This document shows positions 10,414 to 30,799 of a DNA stretch of 64,000 bases, piece by piece. Location: positions 461,239-525,238 of the forward strand of contig JBLDXI010000073.1 of NCBI GenBank assembly GCA_047495785.1. Direction: 5' to 3'. A program made the translations under genes and the position numbers. Source of the DNA: Lepidodermella squamata (lineage: Eukaryota; Gastrotricha). Positions within the stretch are counted from its first letter, which is position 1. The number at the start of each line of letters is the position of its first letter. The notes beneath the pieces are model-generated. The model worked only from the letters and a program-made list of their open reading frames with translations, ran no database searches and was not told the origin of the DNA.

Positions 10414-12285
10414 TGGCCTTCAGGCGAATATTTTCCGCTATCCGCTACAAAGCTCCCAGATATTGTATACTATTTCAGTTATAGCGACAGTGTCGAAAGG
10501 CGAGAGTTTTTATTTTTCCTTTAAATTTTAATCCAATCAGATACCAATCAGAATCAGAAAATATACAATACCTGATATTTTCATCTCAGAAATTAAAGAC
10601 TCAGCCTCCTAGGCCGCTTGCGATGATGCTTTTGTGTGCCTATCAGGCCCATTAGCTATTAGCGCTAGTAAACTAATATTCGTTGATGAACAAAAAAATG
10701 TGAGTGAGAAAAAATATCGCATAACGCAGCACGCATGGAAAATTCGTGAGGAGCCTCTTTACTAAATAAAACAAACTAAGGATGAAATTAAAAACATGAG
10801 AACAACATGGGTTCAAGTGAATATAGCACTTTCGCGCTTTGTGCGGTCAATTACGTGAGCGTTCATCTCCTTCAACCACCGGTATGTATAGTGGTTTAGC
10901 TCTTAACAACCAGCCGACCGCGCTTACGTTTGTGTCACATTAGCCGGGAGCATATAAAATACAACAGAAAAAGTGTTGAATTCAACATTGGGCAAATTTG
11001 TTTAAGGATTGCTCAGGTCAATTTCTGCATAACATGACGCTGATACTATTCCTACTCTATGGTAATATCCTGAAATCACTTCATCAAATCATTCGGCTTG
11101 TTCCTCAAAGGTCTGTATGGGTCGAGCTTGGGATGTACGCCGAACGAATCTCAGAAGAAAAGCGCGGTAAATGATGGCGCTCGAATTGTAGCCCATCTCA
11201 TGAAACTATTTTCCTAACCAGCTTTGGTGCTCGAATGGGGGAACTTTCGACTCGGCAAGCGGTTCTTGCATTTGCCCGCCTGGGTATGGCGGTTCCCAGT
11301 GCGAAAAATGTACGCAACTATCTTACGGAGATTCAACGTGCTAGTTTTTCCCGTTCGTCTCATAGTTACGTGCCCCAATTGTCTCAACGGAGCAAGTTGC
11401 AGCGGCCCGAACAAATGTAGCTGCGCTTCAGGCTGGTCCGGCCAGAACTGCGAAACTTGTAATGGAAATTAATCACTTATTGCCGTTAATATTCATCAAT
11501 AACTAGCTAACTGCGTTGACCTACCCTGTCAAAATGGCGGAACTTGCGTCGGCGCTAACAAATGCAACTGCACAGATCGGTGGATGGGTCTAAACTGTGG
11601 CACCTGTAAGAACAGGGTTCTTCAAGGTTTAAAAGTGACTTTAATTAGTCTGATTCAGCTGCTTGCTCGAAGAACCCATGCAAAAACGGTGGGACGTGCA
11701 TTGGCTACAGCCTTTGTTCTTGCTCGACTGGCTACTCCGGTTCCGACTGCGGCAGTGGGTCATTTCAAAATTCGAAGAATGATTATCCTCCTTGTGTATT
11801 CAAGTTTTCTGCAATCCGCCCTGTGCAAATGGTGGAATATGCCGAGCCGGTAATACATGTAGCTGCCCTGTTGGCTGGGCAGGATCGGATTGTACGACGC
11901 GTTAGTGCTATACAGAAATGCTGTAATTGATCTCATGAAAAAATTGAATCGCTATTCCACAGCTTCGTGCAACCCTGCGTGTCAAAATGGCGGGTCATGT
12001 ACGAGCCAACTGACTTGCACTTGCCCTGATGGCTACACGGGCCTTACATGTGGAGTCTGTACGTCGAAATAATTGTTGCCTCCCTCTCGTGAATGCTAAC
12101 ATTTCCCTTCAGTTACCTGTTCTCAGACTTGTGCGAACGGCGGTAGATGCTCGGGGCCGAATACTTGCACGTGCGCCGATGGTTGGACTGGAAAGGATTG
12201 TACCACACGTATTTGCCTTCGATCATTGTGTTAGTTCCTCTCAGCCCGAATCAATTTCAGCCACATGCTCGCCGGCGTGTGCCAA
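10414..12285. repeat. Exact tandem duplication, copy 1 (1,872 bp)
   Basis: The sequence from here repeats at a constant offset of 1,872 bases (12,286–14,157). In every stretch compared, coding and intronic, I saw no difference. The unit contains about 620 bases of promoter region and the first ten exons of an EGF–CTLD gene. The junction shares 'tgg' with both flanks, so its exact phase is ambiguous by three bases. Such identity next to paralogues with many differences means either a very recent duplication or an assembly duplicate. Confidence 0.9.
10953..10959 (+). promoter_or_regulatory. TATA box of gene B0
   Basis: TATAAAA lies 81 bases before the start codon of B0, in a block that resembles the region upstream of genes C and D. 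An identical box at 12,825–12,831 serves gene B. Confidence 0.6.
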
Positions 12286-12288
12286 TGG
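11034..12288 (+). pseudogene. EGF–CTLD gene B0, 3'-truncated by tandem duplication
   Basis: Exons: 11034–11061, 11111–11166 (leader, MTLILFLLYG then GSSLGC), 11222–11309, 11366–11458, 11507–11605, 11659–11754, 11805–11900, 11963–12058, 12113–12208 (seven EGF modules) and 12261–12288 (start of the eighth, cut at the duplication joint). Everything up to the cut is identical to gene B. After the joint, promoter DNA of gene B follows, so there is no lectin part and no normal 3' end. Transcription could still start at its TATA box and read into gene B, giving a chimeric RNA, but a normal protein is not possible. If the duplication is an assembly error this gene does not exist. Confidence 0.8.
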
Positions 12289-14160
12289 CCTTCAGGCGAA
12301 TATTTTCCGCTATCCGCTACAAAGCTCCCAGATATTGTATACTATTTCAGTTATAGCGACAGTGTCGAAAGGCGAGAGTTTTTATTTTTCCTTTAAATTT
12401 TAATCCAATCAGATACCAATCAGAATCAGAAAATATACAATACCTGATATTTTCATCTCAGAAATTAAAGACTCAGCCTCCTAGGCCGCTTGCGATGATG
12501 CTTTTGTGTGCCTATCAGGCCCATTAGCTATTAGCGCTAGTAAACTAATATTCGTTGATGAACAAAAAAATGTGAGTGAGAAAAAATATCGCATAACGCA
12601 GCACGCATGGAAAATTCGTGAGGAGCCTCTTTACTAAATAAAACAAACTAAGGATGAAATTAAAAACATGAGAACAACATGGGTTCAAGTGAATATAGCA
12701 CTTTCGCGCTTTGTGCGGTCAATTACGTGAGCGTTCATCTCCTTCAACCACCGGTATGTATAGTGGTTTAGCTCTTAACAACCAGCCGACCGCGCTTACG
12801 TTTGTGTCACATTAGCCGGGAGCATATAAAATACAACAGAAAAAGTGTTGAATTCAACATTGGGCAAATTTGTTTAAGGATTGCTCAGGTCAATTTCTGC
12901 ATAACATGACGCTGATACTATTCCTACTCTATGGTAATATCCTGAAATCACTTCATCAAATCATTCGGCTTGTTCCTCAAAGGTCTGTATGGGTCGAGCT
13001 TGGGATGTACGCCGAACGAATCTCAGAAGAAAAGCGCGGTAAATGATGGCGCTCGAATTGTAGCCCATCTCATGAAACTATTTTCCTAACCAGCTTTGGT
13101 GCTCGAATGGGGGAACTTTCGACTCGGCAAGCGGTTCTTGCATTTGCCCGCCTGGGTATGGCGGTTCCCAGTGCGAAAAATGTACGCAACTATCTTACGG
13201 AGATTCAACGTGCTAGTTTTTCCCGTTCGTCTCATAGTTACGTGCCCCAATTGTCTCAACGGAGCAAGTTGCAGCGGCCCGAACAAATGTAGCTGCGCTT
13301 CAGGCTGGTCCGGCCAGAACTGCGAAACTTGTAATGGAAATTAATCACTTATTGCCGTTAATATTCATCAATAACTAGCTAACTGCGTTGACCTACCCTG
13401 TCAAAATGGCGGAACTTGCGTCGGCGCTAACAAATGCAACTGCACAGATCGGTGGATGGGTCTAAACTGTGGCACCTGTAAGAACAGGGTTCTTCAAGGT
13501 TTAAAAGTGACTTTAATTAGTCTGATTCAGCTGCTTGCTCGAAGAACCCATGCAAAAACGGTGGGACGTGCATTGGCTACAGCCTTTGTTCTTGCTCGAC
13601 TGGCTACTCCGGTTCCGACTGCGGCAGTGGGTCATTTCAAAATTCGAAGAATGATTATCCTCCTTGTGTATTCAAGTTTTCTGCAATCCGCCCTGTGCAA
13701 ATGGTGGAATATGCCGAGCCGGTAATACATGTAGCTGCCCTGTTGGCTGGGCAGGATCGGATTGTACGACGCGTTAGTGCTATACAGAAATGCTGTAATT
13801 GATCTCATGAAAAAATTGAATCGCTATTCCACAGCTTCGTGCAACCCTGCGTGTCAAAATGGCGGGTCATGTACGAGCCAACTGACTTGCACTTGCCCTG
13901 ATGGCTACACGGGCCTTACATGTGGAGTCTGTACGTCGAAATAATTGTTGCCTCCCTCTCGTGAATGCTAACATTTCCCTTCAGTTACCTGTTCTCAGAC
14001 TTGTGCGAACGGCGGTAGATGCTCGGGGCCGAATACTTGCACGTGCGCCGATGGTTGGACTGGAAAGGATTGTACCACACGTATTTGCCTTCGATCATTG
14101 TGTTAGTTCCTCTCAGCCCGAATCAATTTCAGCCACATGCTCGCCGGCGTGTGCCAATGG
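12286..14160. repeat. Exact tandem duplication, copy 2
   Basis: This is the second copy of the 1,872-bp unit. Beyond 14,160 it runs on into exon 10 of gene B, so this copy has the ancestral right border. Copy 1 has the ancestral left border at about 10,414. The novel joint at 12,286–12,289 fuses the middle of exon 10 to upstream promoter DNA. Confidence 0.9.
12825..12831 (+). promoter_or_regulatory. TATA box of gene B
   Basis: TATAAAA lies 81 bases upstream of the gene B start codon and is identical to the box of B0. Confidence 0.6.
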
Positions 14161-16786
14161 CGTTTGCAAAGCTGATAAAACTTGCGACTGTACTGGAACT
14201 GGTTACACTGGAACTCGGTGTGAAACTGGTACGTTTAATCTATGCTTTGCGATCAAATCATCTTTAATTATATGGAAATTCCGGTGTAAACGATCATTTC
14301 CCCTTGTTTTTGCAGCCGTGTGCTCCCCTGCTTGCGTAAACGGCGGAGGTTGTTCGAGACCGAACACCTGCTCATGCATCAACGGTTACACTGGGCCTAC
14401 CTGTTCAATCTGTTTGTGATTTTGGTTGCCATTGAAATTTCAGGCTATATTAACTACTAATTCTACAGCATCTTGCTCGCCTGCTTGCTTGAATGGCGGA
14501 ACCTGCAACGGCAATAAGTGCACATGTGCCCCTGGTTGGACAGGAAATGATTGCTCTATTCGTGAGTCTTCTTTTCAAATATCCCAATATCCTAATAGCC
14601 TCCAGACATTTTTTAAAACATTTTGAAATATTACTCTGTTTTGAAAGCTTTACATCACAACAAATTTGCTTTGTTTCTTTTTATGCGAAATTTCCCATTC
14701 ATGCAACAAAAGCAAAGACCTCTCTTGGTCTTATACCGGGGTTCATTATGATAGCATTATCTCATGTAATAACGTGTATTCATTAATATTGCAGCTACTT
14801 GCACGCCGGCTTGTCAAAATGGCGGCACCTGCCTCGGTGGCAACGTATGCAAATGCTCGAATGGCTACACAGGCTCAACGTGCTCAGATGGTATTGCAAT
14901 AACAGACAAGTTGTTGGCAGCTTTTAATGATGATTTTCTCATGACGCAGCCGTGTGCACTCCAACGTGCAAAAATAATGGCCGCTGCACTGCGACAAATC
15001 TGTGCGCTTGCGACTCCGGATGGACTGGATCGGATTGCTCAACTTGTAAATCCTATATTCAATTCCTCTGATAAATTTAATATTTTCCAACTCCTGAAGC
15101 GGCTTGCTCATCGCCCTGCTTGAACGGAGGAGCTTGTTCAGGAACGAACAAGTGTACTTGCGTTAATGGATACACTGGGGCAACGTGTGCTGCATGTGAG
15201 TCATCGCTTCATCGTTATTGCCCGTCCATCTAATACCCATCCTTGTCACCAGATACGTGCTCCCAGACTTGCAAAAATGGAGGTGTCTGCATATCCCCAG
15301 ACAAGTGCAGCTGTGGTGATCAATGGACCGGAATCGACTGTAGCATTCGTAAGTTGAGATGATTATTTTTTAAATTCTGAGGATAAAATTATGGCTGCAA
15401 ATAATCAATTTTACTACAACTTTTCGCTGGAATATGCTTATCGAATATGCTGAATATAAAATATCATTGTCATTTCAGCCACGTGTACTCCAGCCTGTGC
15501 GAATGGCGGCATTTGCTCCTACGTCAACCTGTGTACCTGCGTGAACAACTACTACGGCTCGCGCTGCACGCAATGTGAGATTAGCAATAATTCGATTACA
15601 TCCATACAACATATGCTTTGTTCTTCAGTTTCCTGCATTAAAACTTGTCAGAATGGTGGCACCTGTACAGCCCCAAACACCTGCACTTGCGCTACTGGAT
15701 GGAAAGGAGATGACTGCACTACACGTAAGGAGCTCATTTCAAAGCTTGGGCCAATCAACAAACTTTTCAAACTTTTCCTAGCGATTTGTAATTCTCCGTG
15801 CCAGAATGGAGGAACTTGTATAGCTCCGAACACGTGCAAGTGCGACTCAGGATGGAGAGGGGCTACTTGCTCTCAGAGTAAGGAGTTTTATCAAGGGAAA
15901 ACAATGGTGATACTTGATTCTACCCTACAGCTAAGTACTATCTCTACGGGTCCCAAGATACTTTTCGCGTCACTACGACTGGTTGCGAGACTCCAACTAG
16001 CCGCGCTGCTGTAATTTACTCGCAGAGCGAATGGGAGAAGGCGAAGATTAGCCTGGGGACAAGGAGTAAAGTTTGGATTGCACTATCGGCCGGTTTTCGT
16101 TGGATATACGATAACTCTCATGTTGAACTGTCAGATGCCTGGGGAAGTGGTGAGCCAAATGGCGACGGCAGTTGTAAGTTTTCAAGATGCCGCTGTCTCT
16201 TTTTTCACTCGCTTGCGTATACTGCAGGTATGGAAATAATAGCAAACTTCAATGGTCTTAATGATTACGGTTGCACCCGAACTAGAGGCGTGGCAATCTG
16301 CCAGGACCCGGGCAATGTGAGAAAATTAGATTTAAAAGTAAAATAAGCCCGATTTTCGTCTACCAGGTGAATGCCATAACATATTTGCAAAACACTTTTA
16401 CTTGGGACGATGCAAAAGCTGCATGTGAATCAAATGGGCTGCGACTAGCTGTGGTTAAGACAACGCCACTGGCTCGGTCGATAGCCAGCGCCCTGTACGC
16501 GTTACCTGGGCAGGCAGGATGGATCGGTGGCCGCCGCCCAGAAGGCACTAATTTCTACTGGTCGACAGGCGCCACGGTCACGCCGAGCAATGTCATTCCG
16601 CCATGGGCTCCAGGCCAGCCTGAAATCGACGTCACCAAGCAATGTGAGCTGATAATTTACCTGTAATAGTCGTCTTTTTCAACATAAATTTCCCGTTATT
16701 CAGGTGTGAATATTGACACATCAGGCCAAATGACAGTCGAAGGGTGCGGCTCCACGTACGATTGTCTATGCGAGTATACAGCTTAA
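12906..16786 (+). CDS. EGF–CTLD gene B, secreted, 17 EGFs and 2 CTLDs
   Basis: 23 exons: 12906–12933, 12983–13038, 13094–13181, 13238–13330, 13379–13477, 13531–13626, 13677–13772, 13835–13930, 13985–14080, 14133–14228, 14316–14411, 14469–14561, 14795–14890, 14950–15045, 15100–15195, 15253–15348, 15479–15574, 15629–15724, 15782–15877, 15931–16173, 16228–16316, 16367–16643, 16704–16786. They total 2,397 nt, an open frame of 798 codons plus TAA. The start ATG opens a hydrophobic signal sequence. Exons 3–19 each encode one EGF module. Exons 20–23 encode two CTLDs with RWIYDN, FYWSTG and WAPGQPE motifs. AATAAA is at 16,870. Exon 10's donor is GT here (gtacgt), while genes A, C and D have GC at the same site. 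The protein is predicted to be extracellular; the ligand is unknown. Confidence 0.88.
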
Positions 16787-16879
16787 AACGGGAATACAGC
16801 TTGGAGACACTGGAAATCAGCTTCAACAGCTCGTTGCCTAAAAACAAAGACAGTTACAGCCTCCGATTTTAAATAAATC

Positions 16880-18630
16880 CTGATCAATTTTAAAATGGAG
16901 ATCTCTAGAAATAATCACTAGAGTTGAGAGCGAAATCGTTACGCTCTGTGATGTTTTCGTACCGTGATTTGAAATGTTGCGTCCCAGGTCGGATAATCTG
17001 GATCCTTGACTTAAAATGGGGAAATATTGGGGAACAATTTACTGAGAAATCATTGAATTCAGTACCATATTGTTTCAATCAGTTCCAAGTCCTCATATTG
17101 ATACTCTATAACTCTAACCCAACCCTGACCAGTCAACTGAGAGCTTAGCCGGCAGTAGCTTAAGGTTTAAGTAACTTATACTTCGACTGGAAATGCTCCA
17201 GGCCTTATTGAAAATGTTTTGAAACGTGGGTTATCCAGCCAGGGACGCCCGGTCGACGAAGTAGGGACGATCCCTGACATCTCCCGGCATCTTCTTGACT
17301 GATTTGGTACCGCATTAGGATTTTCTCCTTGACATTCACCTGAAATTAGCAGAAGCAACCTGCAGTGGATAAATAATAGATTAGGATGCTCGAGGTTATG
17401 GGATTGCTTGAGGGAACGTTTTTGTTGTTCCATCTGACTAAATACTTTCCCACTCTCTGTTTTTCGTGCCTCAACCTCTCGAGGTTGGTGAGCCTACAAG
17501 TAATAACTAGTACCCAGCTCAAGAAGGTTAAGGCATTAAATAGCATTAAGCATATTTAAAATGAGCAGCAAATTTGAAAACTTATGCATACAACGTAATA
17601 TCCGACTTTTGAGACTTTAAACGAACAATAGGAGGGGTTTCCTACAATGCAGTCGTTCATCACATGACTTTTTCAAGTGCGAAACTGCTATTCTATTCCT
17701 TTTCCAAAATTCATCGGTAAAACATACTTATTTGAAAGCCATCAGACTCCTATGTGCATCCGCGTCCTTAACAGAGCCGTGTTGGCGTGAAGCTGGTTGC
17801 CTAATCTGTAAACTTGAGCTCAATGCCCGAGCATTTGAACAAAAGGGAAATTTTCGCGTGCTATTGTTTTTCTCTCCTTGAGAAGTGTTAAGCTTAAAGA
17901 AATTTTTCGTCCTGTCTGGCAGTGGCGTCGGCGTGCTCATCTGATAATTAAGAATCGCCGCCGGCCTGATCTTTAATATTTTTAAACAATAGGCTGGCGG
18001 CGGCGCTTGACTATAAGCTGAGCTCGAAATGGCAATTACTGATGCAATTAAGGGCAATATTTGCGCCAACGACGTCGGACAACTCGTGATTAGCACTTGA
18101 GAGAAATAACGTTATGGAGACTCCACTCAAGGAAAATGTTGTTAACTGTTAAGGCAAAGACGAAAATCGATGATTTACGATCAAGGCAAAAAATGAGCAA
18201 AAAATCGTCGCTTACACAAATTAAATCGCCATTTTTGAGCCACCCGCAATTACGCACTAGAGAATGACCAGTCGCAGGCTAACTTTACCGGTTTTCACCT
18301 TGTTAGACTCAACTAATCTCAAACCTAAATACATATTTAATCATTTGATTCGTTTCTTTCCGGAGGTCTAATAGAGGGGGGGGCATGGCTGGTTTTGCAG
18401 TCACAGCGACTGTCAGGGCGGGGTAATGCGAAAGTGGAAAGATCAAAACCTAACACCTACTCAGGCTTGAGAAGATTCTGCGTTTGATTTTTTTATACAA
18501 CCGAAACAATTCAAGCTGATTAGCGCTTAGCTTGCCGTCTTTCTTCAATTTAAAACGCGAATCAATGCAGTTTCATTGTCTCGATTCGAGGGGTTAATTT
18601 ATTCATGCTTATAATCCACCATTAAAAATA
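16880..18630. other. Intergenic, no gene seen
   Basis: This stretch contains a 122-codon minus-strand ORF (17,728–18,096) and shorter ones. None has a recognisable domain, leader or splice context. A G-run and GC-rich patch occurs near 18,375–18,425. Confidence 0.5.
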
Positions 18631-18639
18631 TACTTCGAA

Positions 18640-21179
18640 TAATAATTGTAGGCTTTGATAATATACCGGGGTTTATTATTATGGTATCATCAATTTTAAT
18701 GACCTTCCTTATTTATTATCCGTATTTAAAAGGATTAGCAGCATCCAAACATCTCTTCCATTCAAAAGTGAAGCTTTCCATTAAAAACAAGGAACTTTTT
18801 GTATTTACGATAATAAACCAGGGTTTATTACAATAGCATCATCTCTCTCTTAACTGCGTGTATACATGTATACCTGCACGCCGTCTTGTCAAAATGGCGG
18901 CACCTGCCTCGGTGGCAACGTGAGCAAATGCTCGAATGGCTAAACAGGCTCGACTCAGGGTAGTGACTACTATTTATCCCCCAGCACAGCTTCAACTTTC
19001 TTTTTTTTTTATTTACGCAGAAATTTCGGCTTTTTTTATCACGGTGATGAGGTGCAGCCTAGGGCATTCACACTCTTTTTGAAGCGTTCGATGTCACACG
19101 TTGCGGGAAGCAAGTTTTTGGGAGTTCATTCCAGGTGTCTACCAATTTTACTAGCCGGTGGTAGGGCTCGATAGGCTTTCGCCTGTTATCCAAAGCAAAT
19201 TTTGACACCAATGCCACTTGATGCTAATGACGATTTGCTGAAACGCGTCAGCTAGTTGTTTTGATCGGTAGCTCCTTGAAAAGGTCACGGCGTGCCTTTC
19301 TTGGCCACGATGATTTCGTACATATAAGACGTAGTTCCGACAAATCGCCGATGTTGGAGTGACGGTAATTTCGTTTTCACAATCTTGCAAAAAAGGTTTT
19401 GAATGACTTCAGAATATCCGGTGATAAATGAGCCAGTGCCACCACAACTGTCTCGAGAATCAGCAATGCATGTCTTGAATGCATTCGCTCGAGTAAAACG
19501 GTGGATTTTTCCTGTTGCTGCTGCGACGCCTGCTCAATCTAGATCTGCGCGCCTTTCTTACGTCTGCCGCTGTTTGACCGCGCGTAGGCTAAGGTGTTAT
19601 CGACTCTTTTCCGCGAGTCCATCGACACACGATGAGCTCCGGCCCATGAAACCGCCATTTCTTCTCCCTTCTGGACAGCCTCAATCGACGTATCGCCCAA
19701 GTTGAAATCGTCGGCGAACGTGTATGTCGTCGGCGGGAACTCGATTCTCCGTAAATAGCCGAGTAGAGAAAAAGCCACAAGGTTGGTCCCTACCTCTTAC
19801 TTCCTTGGCATATCCCGGCAACTTCTTTATGTAGGCTAGAAGTGGCTCCAGCAACTAAAACTCGGAAGTATCGCTCAAACAGAAAGGATTTAATCAAGCA
19901 CTGAACTTGGCCTTGTATTCCCGCTTCCCATAGGATTTCAAGCAATAGCGGTCGATCGACGCGATCAAATGCGCCACTAACGTCGCAGAGTGTCGCAGAG
20001 TGAACTCTTAACGATCTTTGAAAGCCGACACAATGTCGATTTCCGCCGCAAACCGTGTGTCTGTCGTGCCGCATCCAGTTATGAAGGCTGCTTGGTCTGG
20101 CGGAATGCGGAATAATACCGTTGGCTATCGCTGTTTTTAGAACTGCCGCAACTACTAATCGCTCCAGTGCTTTGCCGAGAATTTACCCAATTCCGACCGG
20201 TCTGTATTGGATTCACCAGATTTCGCCTTCTTTTTGTGGATTGGGCAAATATTCACAAGCCAGGTACCTTCTCGCTTCATTTTTTCCCAGAGGACTAACA
20301 GCGGGTCTGCGATCCAATCGGCTAGTTTTCGCAGGGGCGTTGGTCCTATGTCTCTCGGGCCTAGGGATTTTCCAAGCTGCAGCGCTTTCAGCTTGGCTAT
20401 CATTTCATTCCTTGTGATGACTATGGTGGAGAGGATGTTGTTCGGTCGGCCGTCTTCTGTCCGTTTGTCGGTAGGTTGAAGTAGTTCCATTTTTCTGTCA
20501 CCGGGTGAATGAGAAAAGGCAAAGATTGGGGTCATACATCAAAGTGTGGACTGCGCTATCGGCCGAAGTTTAGAAAATTTTACTCATTCTGTTTGAAATC
20601 GTTAGAAACATCAATTTAGCTAAATAAATTCAGCATTCAGATGGTCATGGTTTGTACCGGTACAAAGGCCCTCTCATTTCTAATTAGGGTATGTAAATAA
20701 AGGTAAGGAGTGAAACGGTACCAACGGGACGAGAATCCGATTCTTATTCCCAATGTAATGGGCGCATGCGGGAATAAGGTTCTTATAAAACGCCGTTTTG
20801 CGCTTTATTCCATTAGGAATTAGGACGAAAATTGGCAGTATTGAGGACGAAAACACTTGTTGATGCAATGCTGATAACTACGTCGAAGTATAGCCGGTAA
20901 GCGTCCCGATGGCAATAATTCTGCTAAACTGACTGAACTCTACTGGTCGACGGGCATTGCTGTATCGCCGAGCAATGTCATCCCGCCATGGGCTCCAGGC
21001 CAGCCGGAAATAAACAAAAACAAGCAATGTGAGTTGGCGTAATTTGTTTTGAATATACTTATGCTGCTTCAAATGAATTACTGTTTCAGGTGTGACGATG
21101 TACACATTGGGTCAAATGACCGTGGAAAGGTGCACTTTGCGAATATACAAACGAGAAGAGCCTATGAAAGCCAGACTGA
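18640..21179 (+). pseudogene. EGF–CTLD pseudogene split by a LINE
   Basis: 18,640–18,866 resembles the intron before EGF exon 13 of the family. 18,867–18,955 is that exon, with a cysteine lost (TGC to AGC) and a stop (TAA for TAC). After the LINE, 20,512–20,570 matches the middle of the first CTLD exon. 20,822–21,029 matches the CTLD2 main exon with a roughly 20-base insertion, and 21,090–21,170 matches the last exon with a 16-base deletion and loss of the usual stop. The remains are closest to gene A, sharing its 3' UTR and downstream sequence. Exons 14–19 are missing. It is clearly non-functional. Confidence 0.85.
18998..20512 (-). mobile_element. 5'-truncated non-LTR retrotransposon (LINE) remnant
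   Basis: On the minus strand, from 20,512 down to 18,998, broken frames encode reverse transcriptase segments in order. First is a finger/palm region around 20,535–20,155 with KSLGPRDIGPTPLRKLAD. Next is AFDRVDRPLLLEIL (about 20,000–19,910), then the catalytic TFADD (about 19,720). Near 19,150–19,050 comes a C-terminal stretch resembling 'VDTWNELP', typical of the end of CR1/jockey-like ORF2. A run of ten A (T on +) at about 19,001–19,010 marks the 3' end. Frameshifts separate the pieces and the 5' end, including the endonuclease, is missing. The insertion sits within the EGF–CTLD pseudogene. Confidence 0.85.
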
Positions 21180-22000
21180 ACAAGTTACGTGACGATATGC
21201 TTTCAGATTTCAGTTCTATTAGTATTACTTCCGCAGTTTCCCCCTTGAACCTGAATCTACAAACATCGTTAACATCGTTGAAACATTCGGATTTTAGCCT
21301 TTTTACGTCAATTTGAAGGCCTTTGCTTCCTCTTCGTTCACGTAAATAAACGCTTTGATTTAAATCCGAGTTTTTAAATGGCATTAGGGTTTCAGGGTAT
21401 GTATACCTTCACATTATACCTTAAATTGTGAAGTCGAAAAGAATCATGAGAGCATGCGGTAAAGCAGTGGTACAAAAAACTATTTCGAGTACTGCGGCGA
21501 CACAATGCTCTAATCTCCAATGCCTTGCGACCTGAAAGAAAGCTCACGCCCAGCCGCGTTCGAGATCCATCGGCAGCTGCTTCAATTTCGTTTTCATTCT
21601 TGTCGATTTCTTATTCTAATTTACTATTCTAATTTACTATTTACTTATTCTAAAATATTGTTCCCCGTAAACCTTTCTCCCAGGTTCAATCAACAAACTC
21701 GAACGAACCAGCTCTGATTTCTGACTTACGGCGATCGATTGAGCAAAACTCATCTTCTTTTTTTGCGTCCCCACCGACATTTCGAGTTGATGATTCAGCT
21801 GAACATCTGTGACCCATGATGCTCCGTTCTTTTCTCATGGGTAGACAGTCTATACTCTTAAATTTTTAGTAGCCCAATCAACAGCAGACGTGGTTTCCCT
21901 GGGACTTAGATTTGCAATTGTTAATAACTTGGGAACAATGCGATCTAACACGGCCGCAGATCTCAGAACAATCCGATGAATTTAATCCACAAATAAAAAA
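20820..22000. repeat. Segmental duplicate of 3,575–5,120
   Basis: The last two exons, 3' UTR and more than 700 bases of downstream intergenic sequence of gene A have a diverged counterpart here. Matching blocks are 3,980–4,095 with 21,160–21,265, 4,645–4,720 with 21,540–21,615, and 5,065–5,110 with 21,950–21,995. This shows the pseudogene arose by segmental DNA duplication and not by retroposition. Confidence 0.7.
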
Positions 22001-22431
22001 ATGCTTGATATTATTGTCTTCATCCACACGAAAAAGTGAAGATCATGACGTTCGCTCTGTCTGCCGCGTGCTCATCTAATCATTGGGTTTCACGCCGGTA
22101 TGTTGACGTTAGCTCTTAGCCACGCCAACAAACACCGTCGAGTGCTCTTAACATCTATTACTTGAGCATACTTTAATACAAAGTAATTAACGTCTAGACG
22201 GCCGACGCCCCTTGATTCGTATCATCGCCTATGTTATCTTTACTAAAACTTCGGCGGGTGCTTTGCTGTCACGAAATGTTTTTTTACAAATTCTATACGG
22301 CAATCAAGCTAATTGTCACCGGCTGACGGCGCTTGGCGCGTCTGCTGCCAGACTGAGAATGAACTTTCAATTAAAAATACTATTCTTATTGTCTGCGATG
22401 CCCGACGCCTTATGATTAGCGTGGCCGCTCA

Positions 22432-22438
22432 TATAACT
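22432..22438 (+). promoter_or_regulatory. TATA-like box of gene C
   Basis: TATAACT follows 'gcgtggccgctca', which resembles the 'gcgtggcctccca' before the TATA box of gene D. It lies 105 bases upstream of the start codon, as in gene D. Confidence 0.55.
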
Positions 22439-22536
22439 GGGCGAAAATGAAGGTAGGTGCAGTATTACCCCGGCAAAAGTATAACGAAACCTCCATAATA
22501 AAGATGATGAGTTTCTCAGGACGATCTTCTGATTCA

Positions 22537-30792
<8,256 letters not shown>

Positions 30793-30799
30793 CCTGGAA

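Noticed and set aside
11214-11414. Minus-strand ORF repeated at 13,086–13,286
   Set aside because: Antisense of EGF exons; repeated only because the DNA is tandemly duplicated.
17728-18096. 122-codon minus-strand ORF
   Set aside because: No domain or splice context; low-complexity Ser/Pro-rich translation of intergenic DNA.
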